Origin: an uncultured Porphyromonadaceae bacterium
GTDB taxonomy: Bacteria; Bacteroidota; Bacteroidia; Bacteroidales; Muribaculaceae
Assembly (NCBI GenBank): GCA_902461565.1
Contig: CABPYL010000006.1
Span: 1-64,000 of the forward strand
Length of the DNA: 64,000 nucleotides
Direction: 5' to 3'
In this document: positions 50,770 through 58,384 of the stretch, piece by piece
Numbering within the stretch: position 1 is the stretch's first letter
How the letters are laid out: each line of letters opens with the position of its first letter
Translations under genes and position numbers: made by a program
Notes under the pieces: generated by a model
Database searches by the model: none
What the model saw: only the letters and a program-made list of their open reading frames with translations
Told to the model about the DNA's origin: nothing

Positions 50770-51287
50770 GGAGGCGGCAAAAAATGCGGTAAAAAATACT
50801 TGCGGGTACAAAAGAGCGACCCTCGGCGGGCCGCTCCTTCAAAAATCCGGAATAAATCAGTATCTGAATTTGAATGTTTCACTGTCTTGCGGCGCGCTGC
50901 TCCGGACAGAAATCTGCGCCATTATCGATTTTTGTGTGTGAATGGAAGAATGTGTCGGATTTTCCTGTTCACGTTGCAAATGTAATAAAAATTTGAATAC
51001 GCAATAACTTTTTGGGAGAAATTTTTGTAAATTTTGCAGAAAAATGTCAGATTGATGCTTTTGGGTATGAAAAATGTTTCCTCCTATATAATAATGTGTG
51101 GTCTATGTCGGGGAATGGAGTGTGGGCGAGAAAAAGGAGTATTTAAAATGGAGAGTGGCGGGTGGAGTGATGCCGGGAGAGAATTGCTGTCGGGTGAGCC
51201 AAGTGCTATGCAGATTGTTCCAAATCTGCGTCAGAGTGATGCAAAGAAAGCGAAATTGCGGCAAAAATGAAAAATATCGCAAAAATG
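50770..51287. other. Long intergenic region between ppiD and the secreted protein gene
   Basis: No convincing gene. A stem-loop GAGCGACCC/GGGCCGCTC lies at 50816-50838, and a purine-rich patch (GGAGAGTGGCGGGTGGAG and similar, about 51100-51200) resembles the tracts beside the mobile elements. Short open frames here lack good starts and coding signature. Confidence 0.4.
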
Positions 51288-51319
51288 TTTGGCACTTTGC
51301 AAAAGATGATATAACTTTG
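51288..51319 (+). promoter_or_regulatory. Two-box promoter of the sorting-tail protein gene
   Basis: TTTG (51288-51291) and TAACTTTG (51312-51319) are 20 bases apart. The leader to the ATG at 51392 is about 67 bases. Confidence 0.75.
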
Positions 51320-51391
51320 CCACTCCAATACGGTACATCCCGTCGTGCGCTAAAATTGATTTGTATAATATCATCAAATAATTTCAGTCTT

Positions 51392-52663
51392 ATGAAGAAA
51401 CTTTACACAATCGCCCTTGCTGCCGCTATGGCCTTCGGTGCTTCCGCAGCAGCTCCTCAGGTGCAGACAACCATCGCACCTCTGCCTGCAAAGGCTGTCA
51501 AGAACATAACATTAGCCGAAGGTGCTGTAGTTGGCGCCGAAAAAGCTACATTCCCCACAATTCGCAAGGCCGTTTCCGCCGAACAGCTCTTCGGCACCTA
51601 TATCTGGAACTACTTCTGCCCGTTAGGACAGGGTACTGACGAAAAAGATGAACTCGAATTTTCGGCAGGTACCAATCCTAACGAAGTTCTCGTTTCCGGT
51701 ATCTCCGGTGGTATGACAGTGGTTGGTACTGCCGACTTCAATGCCGGTACTGTAACAATGGAAGCCCAGCTGCTTGTTGAAAATACTCAAGTTAATACGG
51801 GTACCAGCACAGTAGCTGCTAATATTTATTTCTTCCCATGCTATGTCGACGAAAACGATCAACCCCAGATTACTGAAGAAGCTGCGGTAATCACCATCAC
51901 TGCGACCGGGGCCGAAATGGATGAAATGAAAGGTTTCTGCGTAGCTGCACTCTCCCTTGACGGCAGTCAGCTTTATGGTTACTTCAATTTATGCCTGTTC
52001 AATGAATTTGAAAAATACATTTTCTCCGATCACTGGACAAGTGTCGGCGATGCTGAATTCAAGGCAGGCTTCATCTACGCTATGTTCGTAGGCACAGATG
52101 GCCTTTCCACAATCGAGACTATACCCTCAGCTTCTGTTCCTGCATACCGCAGCGTAGAAGATCCTAATATCATCCGTCTCAATAACGCATATGCAGCTCC
52201 CTTTGACGATCCTACGATGGCCGATCCCATGCTCATCGACCTTACTGATCCCAACTGTGTAGTAGTTCCCATGCAGTATACTGGTATTGGCGTACGCGAT
52301 ATGGGTGCCGCATACATCCTGAGCCGTTCCGAGAATTACGAAAGTATTGACGCATTCCTTGCCAGCGATATGGCGAAATATGTTATTCTCCTCAAAGACA
52401 GTAATGTAATTGACATTCCTGCCGGTGGTATCTGGTGGTTCTTCCCCGAAGGCGATCCCGAGCACCTCTATGGTGCCAAGAACGAGCTCCCCTCGAGAAT
52501 AACTCTTCCCGCAGGCTGGAATGCAATCGACAACATCACTGTTGAAGGCGTAGACGCTCCCGTTGAGTACTACAACCTCCAGGGTATCCGCGTAGCCAAC
52601 CCCGAAAACGGTCTCTACATCCGTCGCCAGGGCAAGAACGCTACCAAGATTCTCGTAAAATAA
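51392..52663 (+). CDS. Secreted protein of unknown function with a C-terminal sorting tail
   Basis: 423 residues from the ATG at 51392, chosen for its signal peptide (MKKLYTIALAAAMAFGASA) and correct promoter distance; the frame stays open upstream to 51098 without a plausible start. The body is acidic and beta-rich (ISGGMTVVGTADFNAGTVTME; YAMFVGTDGLSTIE) with no family recognised. The last 37 residues (YYNLQGIRVANPENGLYIRR, ending TKILVK) are the short sorting-tail form. Unlike the island at 294-4656 its codon use resembles highly expressed Bacteroidales genes. It is ended by the hairpin at 52682-52717. Confidence 0.82.
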   Translation: MKKLYTIALAAAMAFGASAAAPQVQTTIAPLPAKAVKNITLAEGAVVGAEKATFPTIRKAVSAEQLFGTYIWNYFCPLGQGTDEKDELEFSAGTNPNEVLVSGISGGMTVVGTADFNAGTVTMEAQLLVENTQVNTGTSTVAANIYFFPCYVDENDQPQITEEAAVITITATGAEMDEMKGFCVAALSLDGSQLYGYFNLCLFNEFEKYIFSDHWTSVGDAEFKAGFIYAMFVGTDGLSTIETIPSASVPAYRSVEDPNIIRLNNAYAAPFDDPTMADPMLIDLTDPNCVVVPMQYTGIGVRDMGAAYILSRSENYESIDAFLASDMAKYVILLKDSNVIDIPAGGIWWFFPEGDPEHLYGAKNELPSRITLPAGWNAIDNITVEGVDAPVEYYNLQGIRVANPENGLYIRRQGKNATKILVK

Positions 52664-52681
52664 TCATTTCTCCGATACAAC

Positions 52682-52717
52682 AAAAAGCGGGCTCCTTTTC
52701 CGGGTGGCCCGCTTTTT
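52682..52717 (+). terminator. Strong terminator after the sorting-tail protein gene
   Basis: AAAAAGCGGGC (52682-52692) pairs with GCCCGCTTTTT (52707-52717), an 11-bp stem with A- and T-tracts, able to act in both directions. Confidence 0.85.
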
Positions 52718-52721
52718 CTGT

Positions 52722-52880
52722 TGCAGTGGAGAGTGAAGAGCGGAGAGGATTTTTGAGTGAAGAGCGGAAGTCGGAGAGGGATTGGAGTGGAGAGTAGAGA
52801 TAGTGAGGGCTGAGAGTAGAGAGGGAGAAGAGGATTTTTGAGTGGAGTGCGGAGCGAGAAGCGCGAGGAAGGAGGGGACA
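52722..52880 (+). repeat. Purine-rich degenerate repeat tract left of element copy 2
   Basis: About 150 bases almost entirely of A and G built from variants of GAGTGAAGAGCGGAGAG and GGATTTTTGAGTG. A short version (46374-46412) stands left of copy 1, and pyrimidine-rich complements stand to the right of both copies (47180-47245; 53650-53790). The tracts are therefore arranged as inverted extensions of the elements. Confidence 0.65.
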
Positions 52881-53626
52881 TGCCGGAGGCATGCAGCGGC
52901 GGTCGCAGACCGCTCTCAACCCCGGAATAAGCCTTTAGGCGTTTCCGGGGATAGCGGCAGAGAAGGAAAGGTTTCCCGGAGGGAATACACTGACAGGCTA
53001 ATCATCTGCCAGAAAGCAATCCCGCCATTCGATACCCATGCGGAGACACATCTCTTTCAACTCTTCTTCGAGTTTTCGTCGCGTATGATGCGATTCCTGT
53101 CCGTCGATATATTTTTCTACGCTTTTCATTATTGACGGGTTGATACTCATGGCGAAATAGTCTTTGCCCCAAGATTCAAACATCTGAAAGTTAGGGTTAT
53201 TGTGCATCCACATGCTTGAGCAGCGTTTCACTTCCTGTACCAACGACGAAAGGGCGACTGTCGGCGCAAGTTTCACCAGAATGTGTATATGGTTGTCGAT
53301 GCCGTTGATGCGCAGTACCTTGCAGCCCTTGTTGATAGCTATGGCGTTGATATAGCTATACAGCGCCCTCTTCTGACTGGATGGGATAGTCATGCGGCGG
53401 CAATATGTGTTTATGACAATGTGATAGAAGGAGAAAACTTTGCTCATGGCAGCAAGGTGTGATTGCTGCAAAGTTATGATTTTCTTTTGGGATATTCAAC
53501 TTTGCTGGCTTGGAAACTTTTTTTGCCAGTCAGTGTATTCCCTCCGGGAAACTTTCCGTTTTCGGGCGCTGTCCCCGGAAACGCCTGGCGGCTTATTCCG
53601 GGGTTGATAGCGGCTTTCAGCCGCCT
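52881..53626. mobile_element. Y1-transposase element, copy 2
   Basis: Appears identical over 746 bp to 46417-47162, including transposase and both 100-base inverted repeats (52899-52998 and 53525-53624). Flanks differ beyond these limits. The apparent identity within one genome implies recent copying or gene conversion. Confidence 0.82.
52998..53447 (-). CDS. Y1 transposase (IS200/RAYT-like), copy 2
   Basis: 149 residues, same protein as the copy at 46534-46983, with the HUH pair in NHIHIL and probable nucleophilic Tyr in VEKYIDGQ. Starts at the ATG at 53447; its -7 box is at 53469-53476. There is no accessory gene. Confidence 0.92.
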   Translation of the reverse strand: MSKVFSFYHIVINTYCRRMTIPSSQKRALYSYINAIAINKGCKVLRINGIDNHIHILVKLAPTVALSSLVQEVKRCSSMWMHNNPNFQMFESWGKDYFAMSINPSIMKSVEKYIDGQESHHTRRKLEEELKEMCLRMGIEWRDCFLADD

Positions 53627-53649
53627 CGGCTTACCTCCGGCAGGCCCTC

Positions 53650-53790
53650 CCATCCTTCTGATTTCGCCTCCTTGCGCTCCACCCTCTCCATGCTCTACAC
53701 AGAGCCTCCTCTCCGCTCTTCACACTCCGCTCAATCTCCTCTCGGCCCCACTCTATACACTGAGCCTCTTCTCCGCTCTCTATTCGCTTT
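53650..53790 (-). repeat. Pyrimidine-rich repeat tract right of element copy 2
   Basis: Runs of CTCTCC, CCTCCTCTCCGCTCTTCACACTCC and similar units, the reverse complement in style of the purine tract at 52722-52880. It runs almost up to the promoter of the rhomboid gene. No gene is seen in it. Confidence 0.6.
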
Positions 53791-53806
53791 CCACAAAAAT
53801 CCTCTT

Positions 53807-53837
53807 TTTGTCGTTTGGCGGAAAATTTGTACATTTG
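53807..53837 (+). promoter_or_regulatory. Two-box promoter of the rhomboid gene
   Basis: TTTG (53807-53810) and TACATTTG (53830-53837) are 19 bases apart. The leader to the ATG at 53890 is about 47 bases. Confidence 0.7.
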
Positions 53838-53889
53838 CAGGTGAATAAAAGCCGGTGCGATGCGTGCCGACACACTAATATGTATATTG

Positions 53890-54645
53890 ATGTATAACGA
53901 ACGTTCCTCATTCTTTTCCGATATTCCGCCGGTAGTAAAGAATCTGCTGATTATCAATATTCTGGTATTCGCAGTAATGGCTATTATGCCCGCGGCGCAG
54001 CGATGGTTCCACACATACCTGTCGCTCTATTATTTCAGCTCGCCGGCTTTCAAGCCGTATCAGCTGTTTACCTACATGTTTCTGCATGGCGATTTCATGC
54101 ACCTGTTCTTCAATATGTTCGCTCTGTTTATGTTCGGGCGTACTATCGAGATGGCGATGGGATCGTCGCGCTTCCTGTTCTATTACATCTCGTGCGGTAT
54201 TGGCGCGGCACTGGTGCAGCTGGGAGTGTTTGCAATATATATCAGCAATGTATCGGATCTGCTGCCGCCGGACGTGGTGGCGCGAGTGACCGAGGAGGGC
54301 TGGAGCTTGCTACAGAGCGGCTACAATTATTCCGATCCCGATCTTTCGCGCCTTAACGAGTTCATCAATACTCCTATGGTTGGTGCCTCCGGCGCCATCT
54401 ACGGCGTGCTGCTTGCCTTCGGCTTTCTGTTCCCCAATGTTGGTATATATCTTTTCTTTATTCCCGTGCCTATCAAGGCCAAATGGCTTGTTGCGGGTTA
54501 TTTTGTGCTTGAGCTGCTGTACGGAATATCCGGCTCGGCCGACGGTGTGGCCCATTTCGCGCACCTTGGCGGCATGATTTTCGGTTTCCTGCTCCTGCTG
54601 TACTGGAAGCGCAAAGGTACATTCAACAACGGCTGGTTCTTCTGA
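53890..54645 (+). CDS. Rhomboid-family intramembrane serine protease
   Basis: 251 residues from the ATG at 53890 (MYNERSSFFSDIPPVVKNLL). Six hydrophobic segments. The landmarks are YMFLHGDFMHLFFNMFALFMFG, catalytic Ser in VGASGAIYGVLL (about 167) and catalytic His in AHFAHLGGMIFGF (about 224), so it should be active. A large loop between the third and fourth segments (about 110-155, SDLLPPDVVARVTEEG) is longer than in GlpG. It cuts membrane proteins within the bilayer. The next gene begins one base after its stop. Confidence 0.93.
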   Translation: MYNERSSFFSDIPPVVKNLLIINILVFAVMAIMPAAQRWFHTYLSLYYFSSPAFKPYQLFTYMFLHGDFMHLFFNMFALFMFGRTIEMAMGSSRFLFYYISCGIGAALVQLGVFAIYISNVSDLLPPDVVARVTEEGWSLLQSGYNYSDPDLSRLNEFINTPMVGASGAIYGVLLAFGFLFPNVGIYLFFIPVPIKAKWLVAGYFVLELLYGISGSADGVAHFAHLGGMIFGFLLLLYWKRKGTFNNGWFF

Positions 54646-54646
54646 C

Positions 54647-55852
54647 ATGGCTGCTACCAAAGATAATGCAAGCCCCAAGACTGTGCGCCGCACGGGGGGC
54701 TCGCAGCCATCGCGCCGCGGTACGGCGGCTAAGGCAAATGCGCCGAAAGCACGCAAACCGGTGTGGCGGCGCATTGTGGATGTGCTGCTGATAATTGTTG
54801 ACGTGCTTGTAGTTGGGGCGCTGTGCCTTACAAGCTATGCCGGCATGGTGTCGCCGCTGAAGAACGGCGGCATTTGGGGAATATTCCCTCTGGGACTGCC
54901 GATAGTGCTTCTGGTGATGTTCGGTCTGACGGTGCTTCAGCTGTTCATAAACCGCAAGGGGCTTTTTATCCTTCTTGGCGGCGTGCTGCTGTGCGGAGGA
55001 CCGCTGCTTACATACTGCCCGCTACATATCGGCACCGACAAACCGCGGGAGGGCGCAGAAACATTTACACTGCTGACCTACAATGTGCTTAACTTTGAGC
55101 CGGAGGATACCGCGATGACCAAAGACGGAAGCCCGGCGCTGGATTATATTCTGCGGACAGATGCGGATGTGGTATGCCTGCAGGAGGTGGCCGGTTTTGC
55201 TCCGGGCAAACGCAGCGGCATTACCCCCGGGCAGCTCGACAAGCTGCATTCGCAGTATCCGTACGTTATTGTAAGCGGCAAGGCGCAGGCGTTTCTTTCC
55301 AAGTATCCTGTGCAGCCGATACACCTGGATAATTCCGAGGAATCATTTGTGTCCGGCGACATAGGCGCGTACCGTATAACTTTGCCTACAGGTAAGTTGG
55401 TAACGATATTCAACGTGCATCTGTACTCATATTCGCTTAATGCCGACGATAAGGAGATATACGTGAACCTTACCGGGCTCAAGCGCGAACCGTTCTCCGA
55501 TGTCCGCACGCAACTGCTTCACAAACTGCGAGTGGCTGCCGAGGGCCGCGCCCGGCAGGCCATACAGATGCAGCGGTGGATACGCCTGTACGGCGGTCCG
55601 GACTGCATTGTGTGCGGCGACTTCAACGACGTGCAGGGATGCTACACCATACGCCACCTGGCCGAATCGGGCTTTGAGGACGTGTATCCGCGCGTGGGCT
55701 TCGGACCGATGATAACTTATCATGACGACCGATTCTATTTCTGCATAGACCATATCCTGAGCCGGGGCAATCTTAAACCTCTGTGGCTGCGCAAAGGCCG
55801 TCTCACGGCCTCCGACCACTATCCTTTATTGACCGAATTCGAGATAATTTAA
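54647..55852 (+). CDS. Membrane-anchored endonuclease/exonuclease/phosphatase family protein
   Basis: 401 residues. A basic Lys/Arg/Ala-rich cytoplasmic start (1-42) is followed by three hydrophobic segments (about 43-66, 75-97 and 103-121) and then an EEP catalytic domain outside the membrane: FTLLTYNVLNFE (about 139), VVCLQEVAG, IVCGDFNDVQGCYT (about 322), TASDHYPLLTEF at the end. The metal-binding Glu, Asp and His are all kept. Such anchored EEP proteins are common in Bacteroidetes; the substrate (nucleic acid, phosphoinositide or other phosphodiester) is unknown. It is co-transcribed with the rhomboid gene. Confidence 0.87.
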   Translation: MAATKDNASPKTVRRTGGSQPSRRGTAAKANAPKARKPVWRRIVDVLLIIVDVLVVGALCLTSYAGMVSPLKNGGIWGIFPLGLPIVLLVMFGLTVLQLFINRKGLFILLGGVLLCGGPLLTYCPLHIGTDKPREGAETFTLLTYNVLNFEPEDTAMTKDGSPALDYILRTDADVVCLQEVAGFAPGKRSGITPGQLDKLHSQYPYVIVSGKAQAFLSKYPVQPIHLDNSEESFVSGDIGAYRITLPTGKLVTIFNVHLYSYSLNADDKEIYVNLTGLKREPFSDVRTQLLHKLRVAAEGRARQAIQMQRWIRLYGGPDCIVCGDFNDVQGCYTIRHLAESGFEDVYPRVGFGPMITYHDDRFYFCIDHILSRGNLKPLWLRKGRLTASDHYPLLTEFEII

Positions 55853-55895
55853 CACTTCTTGTTGCAAAGCATTGTTGCAAATCCGTTTTATTGCC

Positions 55896-55903
55896 TATCT
55901 TTG
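55896..55903 (+). promoter_or_regulatory. Promoter -7 box of ilvE
   Basis: TATCTTTG matches TAnnTTTG, 27 bases before the ATG at 55931. A TTG pair lies near the -33 position but without full TTTG. Confidence 0.6.
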
Positions 55904-55930
55904 CATCGATTAACAAAACCAAAAAATTGC

Positions 55931-56953
55931 ATGGAACACACAATAGACTGGGGCTCGCTCCCCTTCGGCTATTATCCCACCGACAATAACGTGCGCTGCG
56001 TTTATCGCGACGGACAGTGGGGCCCGGTAGAAGTTTCACAATCCGATACAATCAACATCCACATGGCCGCCACATCGCTTCACTACGGCCAGGAGATTTT
56101 CGAGGGACTGAAAGCCTTCCGGGGCGTAGACGGCAAAATACGCATTTTCCGTCTTGAAGAAAACGCCAAGCGCATGCAGGAATCCGCCAAGGGCCTGCTG
56201 ATGCAACCGATACCTGTTGAACTGTTCAAGGAAATGTGTGTGAAGGTGGTGAAACTGAACGAGCGTTTCATTCCGCCATACGGCAGCGGCGCGTCGCTGT
56301 ATATCCGCCCGTTGGAAATAGGTCTTACGCCCCGCATCGGCGTAAAGGAAGCCGACGAATATCTGTTCATAGTAATGGTAACGCCTGTGGGTCCTTATTT
56401 CAAAGGCGGTTTCAAGAACACCAACATCTGCATAATGCGCGAGTATGACCGTGTGGCACCCCGGGGCACAGGCCGCTGGAAAGTCGGCGGCAACTATGCC
56501 GCCTCTATGGCAGCGACACACAGGGCCCACGAGATGGGCTACTCGGCTGTGCTTTTCCTTGATCCCAAGGAGAAGAAGTATCTCGACGAATGCGGACCGG
56601 CCAACTTCTTCGCCATAAAGGACGGCAAGTACATAACGCCGAAGTCGGATTCGATTCTTCCGTCCATCACCAATATGAGCCTTATGGAGCTTGCCCGCGA
56701 AATGGGCATGGAGGTGGAGCAGCGCCACATCACAGTAGACGAACTCGCGGAAATCAGCGAGGCAGCAGCCTGCGGCACAGCCGCCGTATGCTCGCCCATA
56801 GGTGAAATCGACGACATCGACACCGGCAAGAAATACATAATCAGCAAGGACGGCAAGCCCGGCCCTGTAACCACCGAATTTGTCCGCCGCCTCGACGCTA
56901 TCCGTCAGGGCGAGGAAGAGGACGTTCATGGCTGGAACACCATCGTTGAATGA
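55931..56953 (+). CDS. ilvE: Branched-chain amino acid aminotransferase
   Basis: 340 residues from the ATG at 55931 (MEHTIDWGSLPFGYYPTD), placed correctly behind the promoter. Fold-type IV PLP enzyme: LHYGQEIFEGLKAFRG (about 52-67), the PLP Lys in GRWKVGGNYAASMAA (about 187), and YLDECGPANFF with its Glu. It performs the last step of Leu, Ile and Val synthesis and the first of their breakdown. It overlaps the HD gene by four bases (ATGA). Confidence 0.95.
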   Translation: MEHTIDWGSLPFGYYPTDNNVRCVYRDGQWGPVEVSQSDTINIHMAATSLHYGQEIFEGLKAFRGVDGKIRIFRLEENAKRMQESAKGLLMQPIPVELFKEMCVKVVKLNERFIPPYGSGASLYIRPLEIGLTPRIGVKEADEYLFIVMVTPVGPYFKGGFKNTNICIMREYDRVAPRGTGRWKVGGNYAASMAATHRAHEMGYSAVLFLDPKEKKYLDECGPANFFAIKDGKYITPKSDSILPSITNMSLMELAREMGMEVEQRHITVDELAEISEAAACGTAAVCSPIGEIDDIDTGKKYIISKDGKPGPVTTEFVRRLDAIRQGEEEDVHGWNTIVE

Positions 56954-57492
56954 CGTCCTGGCAAGAAATTATCGACAGCATATATCCCGCCGGGCGTAAA
57001 GTCCGCGGGATTTTGCTTTCGCACAGTCGCTCGGTGGCCACAGCCGCCATCGATATCGCGCGCCGCCATAAAATAGATATTCCTGAAGAGGATATCGAGA
57101 CGGCCGCCATGCTACACGATATCGGAATCATCGCCACCGATGCTCCGGGCATAGACTGTTACGGTACGTATCCTTATCTGATACACGGCGCTGTCGGCGC
57201 CGACATGCTGCGGGCGGCCGGTGCGGCCGAGAAATACGCCTGTGTGGCCGAAAGGCATACCGGAGCCGGGCTTACGGCCGAAGAGATCGCCGCTTCGGGT
57301 CTGCCGTTCCCTCCCGGAAGAAGTTACATGCCCGAAACTACTCTCGAAAAACTGATATGTTACGCCGACTGCTTCTATTCCAAAGGCGGCGACGGCAAAC
57401 GCAAGAATATAGAGCGAGTGGAGGCGTCTATGGCAAAATTCGGGCCTGAAGTGCTGAACCGTTTCCGCCGGCTGCATGCCATGTTCGGGTGA
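56950..57492 (+). CDS. HD-domain phosphohydrolase-like protein
   Basis: 180 residues. The metal ligands of an HD domain are visible: His in LSHSRSVATAA (about 25), His-Asp in AAMLHDIGII (about 56), His in LIHGAVGADM (about 78), and Asp in ICYADCFYSKGG. The substrate is likely a nucleotide or phosphorylated metabolite; it resembles YqeK/uncharacterised HD proteins of Bacteroidetes. It is translationally coupled to ilvE. Confidence 0.85.
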   Translation: MTSWQEIIDSIYPAGRKVRGILLSHSRSVATAAIDIARRHKIDIPEEDIETAAMLHDIGIIATDAPGIDCYGTYPYLIHGAVGADMLRAAGAAEKYACVAERHTGAGLTAEEIAASGLPFPPGRSYMPETTLEKLICYADCFYSKGGDGKRKNIERVEASMAKFGPEVLNRFRRLHAMFG

Positions 57493-57498
57493 AAGAGC

Positions 57499-57506
57499 TA
57501 TTTTTG
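57499..57506 (+). promoter_or_regulatory. Promoter -7 box of the polysaccharide operon
   Basis: TATTTTTG matches TAnnTTTG, 69 bases before the ATG at 57576. No TTTG at the proper upstream spacing. Confidence 0.5.
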
Positions 57507-57575
57507 TCTGTGAAATTATAATATTTCTTAAAAGCCACCGTTATCTTTCTAACACCAATTCTTTATTCTGACGGA

Positions 57576-58376
57576 ATGAACTTTAAAAATATATTATCCG
57601 CAGTTGCCTTGAGTCTTTTACTGGCATCCTGCTCGTCGCCGAAAACCGCGCTTCCGTATTTCTCCGACCTTACATCGAACTCGGGCGATCTGCCCGCGAT
57701 GCCCTACCTAAGCACGATTGAGCCTGACGATGAACTTGTGATAACGGTGCAGTCTACCGATGCGCGTGCCACGGCGCAGTACAACATGCCTTTCAGCAAT
57801 ATCGCCACGCCGTCGCTTTCCGGTGTGAGTTCCAATCCGTCCATTATGGGTTACCGCGTGGATACAGCCGGCGATATCATTTTTCCGGTGCTCGGCAAAA
57901 TTCATGTTGCGGGCCTGACCGTTGAAGAACTTCAGAGACTGCTTACTGACAGGATATCCAAGGATGTTGCCGACCCTATTGTAACGGTAGCCATGCGCGA
58001 TTTCACTGTGGTTGTTGCCGGCGAGGTAACCACGCCGCAGCCTGTGCAGGCTACAGGCAACCGCATGACCGTACTCGAGGCTCTTGCCGCCGCAGGCGAC
58101 CTTACCGAGTTCGGTGAGCGTTCCAATGTGCTTGTGATACGCGAGGAAAACGGCAAACGCACATTCCAGCGTCTTGACCTAAACAGCTCGGAGACACTGT
58201 CATCGCCGTATTACTATCTGCGTCCCAACGACTACGTGTATGTGTCGCCCAACTCCATCCGACAGGATAATTCCAAATATAACCAGAACAACGCTTACAA
58301 ACTGTCGGTTACTTCTACTATCGTGAGTGCCGCATCTGTTATCGCATCCCTCGTGATTGCGCTCACCGTTAAATAA
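57576..58376 (+). CDS. Polysaccharide export lipoprotein (Wza/BexD type)
   Basis: 266 residues, lipobox LASCSS (MNFKNILSAVALSLLLASC). The Poly_export domain (about 45-130, EPDDELVITVQSTDA, YRVDTAGDIIFPVLGKIHVAGLTVEEL) is followed by an SLBB domain (VVVAGEVTTPQPVQATGNRM, VLEALAAAGDL). A hydrophobic helix at the very C-terminus (about 245-264) resembles the outer-membrane pore helix of Wza. It exports capsule or exopolysaccharide. It is the first of three closely spaced genes. Confidence 0.92.
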   Translation: MNFKNILSAVALSLLLASCSSPKTALPYFSDLTSNSGDLPAMPYLSTIEPDDELVITVQSTDARATAQYNMPFSNIATPSLSGVSSNPSIMGYRVDTAGDIIFPVLGKIHVAGLTVEELQRLLTDRISKDVADPIVTVAMRDFTVVVAGEVTTPQPVQATGNRMTVLEALAAAGDLTEFGERSNVLVIREENGKRTFQRLDLNSSETLSSPYYYLRPNDYVYVSPNSIRQDNSKYNQNNAYKLSVTSTIVSAASVIASLVIALTVK

Positions 58377-58384
58377 TTACCGAT

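Noticed and set aside
51034..51391. Upstream extension or separate small gene before the sorting-tail protein
   Set aside because: The frame crosses the two-box promoter at 51288-51319 and the signal peptide begins at 51392.
46417..53626. The region between the two elements as a composite transposon
   Set aside because: The 5.7 kb between them holds housekeeping genes (rnhB, ppiD) and the copies are in direct orientation; two independent insertions or gene conversion explain it better.
52722..53790. Purine- and pyrimidine-rich repeats as a CRISPR array
   Set aside because: Units vary in length and sequence, there are no constant repeats with unique spacers, and no cas genes are present.
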